Shown one piece after another: positions 14,721 through 19,517 of a DNA stretch of 19,517 nt. Source of the DNA: Bacteroidales bacterium (lineage in GTDB: Bacteria > Bacteroidota > Bacteroidia > Bacteroidales > UBA1402); the NCBI GenBank assembly GCA_012511135.1, contig JAAZGQ010000010.1, positions 1-19,517 of the forward strand, read 5' to 3'. Within the stretch, counting starts at the first letter, position 1, and each line of letters starts with the position of its first letter. Position numbers and translations under genes: made by a program. A model generated the notes under the pieces. That model was not told where the DNA came from. It did no database searches and was given only the letters and a program-made list of their open reading frames with translations.

Positions 14721-14728
14721 TACCTTTG
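14721..14728 (+). promoter_or_regulatory. Candidate -7 box (TACCTTTG) for the parE operon
   Basis: TACCTTTG matches TAnnTTTG and is identical to the boxes before the helicase gene and rpsO. It lies 22 bp after the susD terminator T run and implies a leader of about 30 nt before parE. No -33 TTG is visible at the usual distance. Confidence 0.6.
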
Positions 14729-14766
14729 CCCATTAATCCGACAAGCTGCAAATAAGTAGAAGCAAT

Positions 14767-16626
14767 ATGGAAAATACGCTATTGAACCAAATTCAGGAAG
14801 GAGTATATCAGGATGAAAGCATCGTTACCCTCGATTGGAGAGAACATATCCGTCTCCGCCCGGGCATGTATATCGGCAAATTGGGTGACGGTACCAATCC
14901 CGACGATGGTATTTATGTCTTGCTGAAAGAAGTCCTGGATAATAGTGTGGATGAATATATGATGGGTTATGGCAAAACCATCGAAGTCAATATAAGCGAA
15001 GGTTTTGTTTCCGTCAGGGACTACGGCAGAGGAGTCCCCCTGAACAAGGTGGTGGACGTCTCTTCCAAGATGAACACCGGAGCCAAATACGATTCTGTGG
15101 CGTTCAAAAAGTCTGTTGGTTTAAATGGTGTAGGCATCAAGGCAGTTAACGCCTTATCTTCTTTTTTTCGTATTCAGGCTTTTCGGGATCATAAAAGCAA
15201 AACTGCCGATTTTGAACGTGGTTTATTGACAAATGAACAAGCTCAGGAAGCTTGTGAACAGAGAAATGGCACCTTGATAGAATTTACCCCCGATGCTACC
15301 TTATTCAAAAATTATGAATACAAAGACCTGCACATAGAGCGACTGATCAAGAATTATGTCTTCCTGAATTCAGGGCTCAGCATCATTTATAATGGTCAAA
15401 AGTATTATTCCAAAAACGGTTTATTGGATCTGCTTAACGAGAATATGACCTCGGAGAGCCTGTATCCGATTGTTCACCTTACGGGCGAGGATATCGAAAT
15501 TGCCCTGACACATGGCAACCAATACGGTGAAGAGTATTATTCCTTTGTCAACGGTCAACACACTACCCAGGGCGGTACTCATCAGACAGCTTTCAGAGAG
15601 GCCGTAACACGTACCATCAAGGAATATTTCAACAAAAATCACGACTACTCCGATATCCGTATGGGGATGATTGCCGCTGTCAGCATCAAGGTGGAAGAGC
15701 CGGTATTTGAATCCCAGACCAAAACCAAGCTGGGATCGCGCGATATGGGTCCCAAGGGTCCTACGATCAGTAAATTTATCGGAGATTTTCTCAAAAAAGA
15801 ATTGGATAATTATTTGCATAAGAATCCCGAGACTTCGGATATATTACTCAAAAAGATTGCTGACTCCGAAAAAGAGCGCAAAGCCATTTCGAATGTGACC
15901 AAACTGGCCCGTGAACGAGCCAAAAAATCGAATCTGCACAACAAGAAATTGCGCGATTGCCGTTTTCATTTCAACGACAGCAAAGGGCAAAACCTCGAAG
16001 AAACCAGCCTGTTCATTACCGAAGGTGATTCAGCCAGCGGTTCAATCACCAAAAGCCGGGATGTGAATTACCAGGCCGTCTTCAGTTTAAGAGGGAAACC
16101 TCTCAACAGCTACGGCATGACCAAAAAAGTGGTCTACGAAAACGAAGAATTCAACCTCTTGCAGGCAGCCCTCAATATTGAAGACGGATTGGAAGATCTG
16201 CGTTACAACAAAGTTATTGTTGCTACCGATGCCGATGTGGACGGTATGCACATACGTCTGCTGCTGATGACTTTCTTTTTACAATTTTTCCCCGATCTGA
16301 TCAAAAAAGGCCATGTATATATTTTGCAAACCCCTTTGTTCAGGGTTAGAAACAAAAAAGAGGTCCGTTATTGCTATTCCGAAGAGGAACGTATCGAGGC
16401 CATAGAAGTTTTAGGGCCCAATCCCGAGATTACCCGCTTTAAGGGTTTGGGAGAGATATCGCCCGACGAATTCAGGCATTTCATAGGCAAAGATATGAGG
16501 CTGGATAAGGTGAATTTGCGCAAAGAAGACCTGGTCAAGGAACTGCTCGAGTTTTATATGGGCAAGAATACCTCCGAACGCCAGAATTTTATAATAAACA
16601 ACCTCGTAATAGAAGAAGAAGTATGA
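14767..16626 (+). CDS. parE: DNA topoisomerase IV subunit B
   Basis: A 619-residue type IIA topoisomerase ATPase subunit, which with ParC decatenates daughter chromosomes and relaxes supercoils. The GHKL ATPase domain has KEVLDNSVDE (54-63; Glu55/Asn59 for ATP-Mg binding), VRDYGRGVP (83-91) and KSVGLNGVGIKAVNALS (115-131). The transducer domain follows, with SFVNGQHTTQGGTH (~259-272) and its QTKTKLGS lysine region (317-324). The TOPRIM domain has EGDSA (419-423) and DADVDG (488-493), and FKGLGEI sits at 558-564. The NGVGIKAVNALS wording and ~620-residue size favour ParE over GyrB (which has a HGVG variant and is longer), so gyrB is unlikely but not excluded. The stop overlaps the coaD start by 4 nt (ATGA), indicating an operon. 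Confidence 0.92.
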   Translation: MENTLLNQIQEGVYQDESIVTLDWREHIRLRPGMYIGKLGDGTNPDDGIYVLLKEVLDNSVDEYMMGYGKTIEVNISEGFVSVRDYGRGVPLNKVVDVSSKMNTGAKYDSVAFKKSVGLNGVGIKAVNALSSFFRIQAFRDHKSKTADFERGLLTNEQAQEACEQRNGTLIEFTPDATLFKNYEYKDLHIERLIKNYVFLNSGLSIIYNGQKYYSKNGLLDLLNENMTSESLYPIVHLTGEDIEIALTHGNQYGEEYYSFVNGQHTTQGGTHQTAFREAVTRTIKEYFNKNHDYSDIRMGMIAAVSIKVEEPVFESQTKTKLGSRDMGPKGPTISKFIGDFLKKELDNYLHKNPETSDILLKKIADSEKERKAISNVTKLARERAKKSNLHNKKLRDCRFHFNDSKGQNLEETSLFITEGDSASGSITKSRDVNYQAVFSLRGKPLNSYGMTKKVVYENEEFNLLQAALNIEDGLEDLRYNKVIVATDADVDGMHIRLLLMTFFLQFFPDLIKKGHVYILQTPLFRVRNKKEVRYCYSEEERIEAIEVLGPNPEITRFKGLGEISPDEFRHFIGKDMRLDKVNLRKEDLVKELLEFYMGKNTSERQNFIINNLVIEEEV

Positions 16627-17087
16627 AAACGCTGCTTTTTCCCGGTTCTTTCGACCCTTTCACCTTAGGACACTACTCTTTAGTAATGAAAGGCTTGCAG
16701 CTTTTTGACCACCTGATTATTGCCATAGGCATCAACGATCAAAAAAAGCCCTACTTCTCGCTCGAAAAACGCCTGGAACAAATAGCCGCCTGTTTCCCTG
16801 ATCAGAACAAGATAGAGATTGCACATTACACTGGCCTTACCGGAGATTTTGCCCGGCAAAAACAATGTGCTGCCATTTTGCGGGGAGTTCGCTCTGTGGC
16901 TGATTATGAATACGAAAAAACGATGGCCGATTTCAATGCAGGTGTTTTTGGGCTGGAAACATTGTTGTTGTTTACCGAACCGGATTTATCATACATTAAA
17001 TCGGCTATGATCAGGGAATTGCTCCGACACGGCAAAGACGTAAGCGCCTTCGTGCCGGCAGCCCTGGTACCTCTGCTTAACCCATAA
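16623..17087 (+). CDS. coaD: Phosphopantetheine adenylyltransferase
   Basis: A 154-residue nucleotidyltransferase catalysing ATP + 4'-phosphopantetheine to dephospho-CoA + PPi, the penultimate step of CoA synthesis. The N-terminal FPGSFDPFTLGH (6-17) holds the T/HxGH motif (Thr14-His17). Lys42 in KKPYFSLEKR and the ILRGVRSVADYEYE block (85-98) match substrate-binding positions. The C-terminal YIKSAMIRELLRHGKDVSAFVP (124-145) is a variant of the usual ISSTxxR motif, with the key Ser127 and Arg131 kept. Length is normal. It overlaps parE by 4 nt and precedes the S41 protease by 10 bp. The parE-coaD-S41 order is familiar from Bacteroidales. Confidence 0.96.
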   Translation: MKTLLFPGSFDPFTLGHYSLVMKGLQLFDHLIIAIGINDQKKPYFSLEKRLEQIAACFPDQNKIEIAHYTGLTGDFARQKQCAAILRGVRSVADYEYEKTMADFNAGVFGLETLLLFTEPDLSYIKSAMIRELLRHGKDVSAFVPAALVPLLNP

Positions 17088-17097
17088 ATAGAAATTG

Positions 17098-18681
17098 ATG
17101 AAAAAAACATTGTTGATCTTTGGTTTACTATTGCTCTGGACCTCCTTGCAGGCTCAGGATTATATAGCTCCTATGCGTAAAATTCAGACCGCTGTTTTTG
17201 CCCTGAATTCTTTTTATGTTGACAGCGTGAACAACGAAAAAATCATAGACGAAGCCATGCACTCTATTGTCAAGACATTGGATCCGCATTCGGATTACAT
17301 GAGCAAAGAAGAGGTTTCCGAAATGAGTGAACCCCTGCAGGGCGGCTTCGACGGTATAGGCATTTCGTTTAACATGATGAACGATACCCTTTTTATTGTA
17401 GAAGTCATTACCGGCGGGCCTTCCGAAAAAGTAGGCCTTTTGGCCGGTGACCGTATTCTGAAGGTAGACGATGAGATTATTGCCGGAGTGAAAATGTCCA
17501 ACAAAGAAGTCATGAAACGCCTCAAAGGGCCAAAAGGTACTTTGGTGCGGGTTGGAGTAAAAAGAAGAGGGGAAGCGGAGCTTCTCGAATTCAGAATTAC
17601 ACGTGATAAAATACCACTCTATAGCCTGGATGCTGCCTTTATGGTGGATAAGAGAACCGGCTACATTCGCCTGAGCCGTTTTAGTGCCACCACCATGAAA
17701 GAATACAAGGAGGCCTTCGAAGAACTCAGGCAGCAAGGCATGGAACAGTTGATTCTGGATTTGCAATCCAACGGTGGCGGCTATATGAACACAGCCGTAG
17801 AACTGGCAGACGAGTTTTTGCCCAAAGGTCGCAGCGTGGTTTATACAGAAGGTCTCAACAGTCCACGTTATCAGGCAGATGCCACCGAGCAAGGTTCTTT
17901 TGAACAAGGCAACCTGATTGTGCTTATAGACGAATATTCTGCTTCCTCCAGCGAAATTGTGGCCGGTGCCGTACAAGACTGGGACAGGGCTCTGATTGTT
18001 GGACGGCGCAGTTTTGGCAAAGGTCTGGTTCAGCGTATTTTCCCTTTGGGTGACGGAACCGCTCTGAAATTGACTGTGTCCCGCTATTATACCCCCAGCG
18101 GGCGTTGCATACAAAAACCCTACGAAGACGGAGTCGAAGCCTATGGACGCGACATGATTGAACGCTATAACCGGGGAGAAATGAGCAGTGCGGACAGCAT
18201 TCATTTTCCCGATTCCCTGCGTTATTCCACTTTGCTCAAAAAACGTACGGTCTACGGAGGGGGCGGTATCATGCCGGATGTTTTCGTGCCTATTGATACT
18301 ACCCGCTATACCGATTTGCACAGGGAGCTCGTTAACAAAGGCATACTCAATCGCTTCACCTTGACTTACGTTGACGACAACCGCCAGGCTTTGTTGGAAA
18401 AATACGGTAATTCACAGCAGTTTATCAAGCAATTTGAATTGAGCGACGAGATCCTGGAAGAGATGTTCCGGATGGCTCAGGCAGACAGTGTAAAAATCAC
18501 AGAAGAACGCCGAAAGGAAGATTTGTCTGTGCTCCGTATGCAATGCAAGGCCTACATCGCCCGCGACCTGTGGAAGTCGGCAGACTATTACAAAGTAATG
18601 GCTCCCCTCAATGAATCGCTGCAGGAAGCTTTGCGCATTTTGGGCGATAAAAAACTGAAAGCCCGTTACGGCTTGTTATGA
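17098..18681 (+). CDS. S41-family C-terminal processing peptidase (PDZ-containing)
   Basis: A 527-residue tail-specific protease (CtpA/Prc type) acting in the envelope on C termini of exported proteins. A signal peptide (~1-19, ending SLQA before QDY) directs export. An S41 N-terminal helical part (~25-75) precedes a PDZ domain (~85-165; VITGGPSEKVGLLAGDRILKV). The catalytic core has LDLQSNGGGYMNTAVELADEFL (220-241), EYSASSSEIVAGAVQDWD (279-296) and RSFGKGLVQ (304-312). Ser283, Lys308 and Gln312 have the same spacing as the E. coli Prc triad Ser430/Lys455/Gln459, so it should be active. The C-terminal ~125 residues are helical and specific to this group. The frame begins at a TTG (17095); the ATG at 17098 is the natural start. 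It ends in TATGA, 13 bp before the dus start. Confidence 0.94.
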   Translation: MKKTLLIFGLLLLWTSLQAQDYIAPMRKIQTAVFALNSFYVDSVNNEKIIDEAMHSIVKTLDPHSDYMSKEEVSEMSEPLQGGFDGIGISFNMMNDTLFIVEVITGGPSEKVGLLAGDRILKVDDEIIAGVKMSNKEVMKRLKGPKGTLVRVGVKRRGEAELLEFRITRDKIPLYSLDAAFMVDKRTGYIRLSRFSATTMKEYKEAFEELRQQGMEQLILDLQSNGGGYMNTAVELADEFLPKGRSVVYTEGLNSPRYQADATEQGSFEQGNLIVLIDEYSASSSEIVAGAVQDWDRALIVGRRSFGKGLVQRIFPLGDGTALKLTVSRYYTPSGRCIQKPYEDGVEAYGRDMIERYNRGEMSSADSIHFPDSLRYSTLLKKRTVYGGGGIMPDVFVPIDTTRYTDLHRELVNKGILNRFTLTYVDDNRQALLEKYGNSQQFIKQFELSDEILEEMFRMAQADSVKITEERRKEDLSVLRMQCKAYIARDLWKSADYYKVMAPLNESLQEALRILGDKKLKARYGLL

Positions 18682-18694
18682 AGTTTGTGGGAAA

Positions 18695-19517
18695 ATGAAA
18701 ATTGCTTCACTTGAATTGCCTGAGGAGGCGCTTTTGCTTGCTCCTATGGAAGATGTCACAGATCCGGCTTTTCGCCTGATGTGTAAGCAATTCGGGGCAG
18801 ATATGGTCTATACGGAATTTGTTTCTTCCGACGCCTTGATCCGCAATGTGAGCAAAACCAATCAAAAATTGCGCATTTCAGACGCAGAGCGTCCGGTAGC
18901 CATCCAAATCTATGGCAAGGATCCTGCCACCATGGCCGAGGCTGCCAGCATTTGCGAAGAAGCCGGCCCCGACATCCTGGACATCAATTTTGGCTGTCCG
19001 GTGCGCAAAATAGCAGGCAAAGGCGCGGGAGCAGGATTGTTGCAAGACATTCCCCGCATGTTGGAAATAAGCCGTGCCGTGGTGGATGCCGTTAAAATTC
19101 CGGTGACGGTCAAAACACGCCTGGGCTGGGACGAGCAATCCAAGATTATCGTAGATCTGGCCGAACGACTGCAGGATTGCGGTATTGCTGCCCTCAGTAT
19201 CCACGGGCGTACCCGCAGCCAGATGTATACGGGCAAAGCCGACTGGACATTGATTACCGAAGTCTGCAACAACCCCCGGATGCACATTCCCATCATCGGC
19301 AATGGCGACATTAACTCAGGAGAATGCTGCCGCCGGCGTTTCGACGAAAGCGGAGTTGCTGCAGTGATGGTGGGCAGAGCCTGCATAGGACGTCCCTGGA
19401 TCTTCAAAGAAATCAAGCATTACCTGGCTACCGGTACAGAGCCCGAATTGGACAACAAGTGGAAACTGGATGTGCTGAAGCAACAAATCTTGAACAGTGT
19501 CAATATGCTTGACGAAC
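18695..19517 (+). CDS. dusB: tRNA-dihydrouridine synthase (DusB-like), 3' truncated by the window edge
   Basis: The first 274 residues of an FMN-dependent tRNA-dihydrouridine synthase, which reduces uridines in the tRNA D-loop. The frame is open to the end of the window; family members are ~320-340 residues, so about 50-60 are missing. Landmarks are LLAPMEDVTDPAFRLMC (14-30), VAIQIYGKDP (68-77), DILDINFGCPVRKI (93-106, with catalytic Cys101), VPVTVKTRLGW-like PVTVKTRLGW (136-145), SIHGRTRSQMYTGKADW (168-184), IIGNGDI (200-206) and VMVGRACIGRPWIF (224-237). These fit DusB best; other bacterial Dus subtypes are less likely. No in-frame start exists between the S41 stop and the ATG at 18695. It is the last visible gene of the parE operon. 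Confidence 0.93.
   Translation, partial: MKIASLELPEEALLLAPMEDVTDPAFRLMCKQFGADMVYTEFVSSDALIRNVSKTNQKLRISDAERPVAIQIYGKDPATMAEAASICEEAGPDILDINFGCPVRKIAGKGAGAGLLQDIPRMLEISRAVVDAVKIPVTVKTRLGWDEQSKIIVDLAERLQDCGIAALSIHGRTRSQMYTGKADWTLITEVCNNPRMHIPIIGNGDINSGECCRRRFDESGVAAVMVGRACIGRPWIFKEIKHYLATGTEPELDNKWKLDVLKQQILNSVNMLDE

Noticed and set aside
17128..18321. A 397-codon open frame on the minus strand, antisense to the S41 protease gene
   Set aside because: It lies wholly inside a gene with intact catalytic motifs, has a composition typical of a codon-bias shadow (many His, Phe, Gly and Asn), no recognisable domain and no promoter.
1..19517. Defence island, prophage, CRISPR array, transposon or tRNA genes
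   Set aside because: Reading both strands gave no recombinase, transposase, phage structural, Cas or restriction genes, no regular repeat array and no tRNA-like cloverleaf; the gaps are accounted for by promoters and terminators.

Overview
The window looks like core chromosome of a Bacteroidetes bacterium, most probably Bacteroidales. The signs are a SusC/SusD outer-membrane pair, a DUF4251 protein, a DPE2-type MalQ with an N-terminal starch-binding domain, a signal peptidase I with the long Bacteroidetes insertion, and AT-rich leaders carrying the TAnnTTTG -7 promoter element of this phylum. The genus cannot be fixed from the sequence alone. No rRNA, tRNA, CRISPR array, insertion sequence, integrase or phage gene was seen.

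Layout. (1) Positions 1-2511, plus strand: the 3' end of lepB, a WbqC-family gene and an M16 zinc peptidase, packed with an 8-bp gap and an ATGA overlap, so probably one operon. (2) 2588-3502, minus strand: a PfkB-family sugar kinase, convergent with the M16 gene and divergent from the next gene. (3) 3675-5498 and 5585-5854, plus strand: a DEAD-box RNA helicase with a DbpA-type C-terminal domain, then rpsO. Each has its own TACCTTTG promoter, and a very strong terminator follows rpsO. (4) 5984-8245, plus strand: malQ, convergent with a minus-strand DUF4251 secreted protein (8264-8776). (5) 8777-9145: a 369-bp AT-rich divergent intergenic region holding candidate promoters and a dyad upstream of susC. 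(6) 9146-14612: a susC-susD pair closed by a textbook terminator at 14662-14698. (7) 14767-19517, plus strand: parE, coaD, an S41 C-terminal processing protease and a dus gene that runs off the window. These are tightly packed (ATGA overlap, 10-bp gap, 13-bp gap) and probably form one operon from the promoter at 14721.

How the genes work together. The window mixes housekeeping functions (protein export, ribosome and RNA maintenance, chromosome decatenation, CoA synthesis, envelope proteolysis, tRNA modification) with carbohydrate handling (sugar kinase, MalQ, SusC/SusD uptake). The SusCD pair has no hydrolase, sensor or sigma/anti-sigma partner here, so its substrate cannot be inferred. I found no clear new multi-gene system. 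The points most worth a second look are the single-CBM20 MalQ, the dyad before susC, the twin-palindrome terminator after rpsO, the orphan SusCD pair and the repeat-flanked insert in WbqC.
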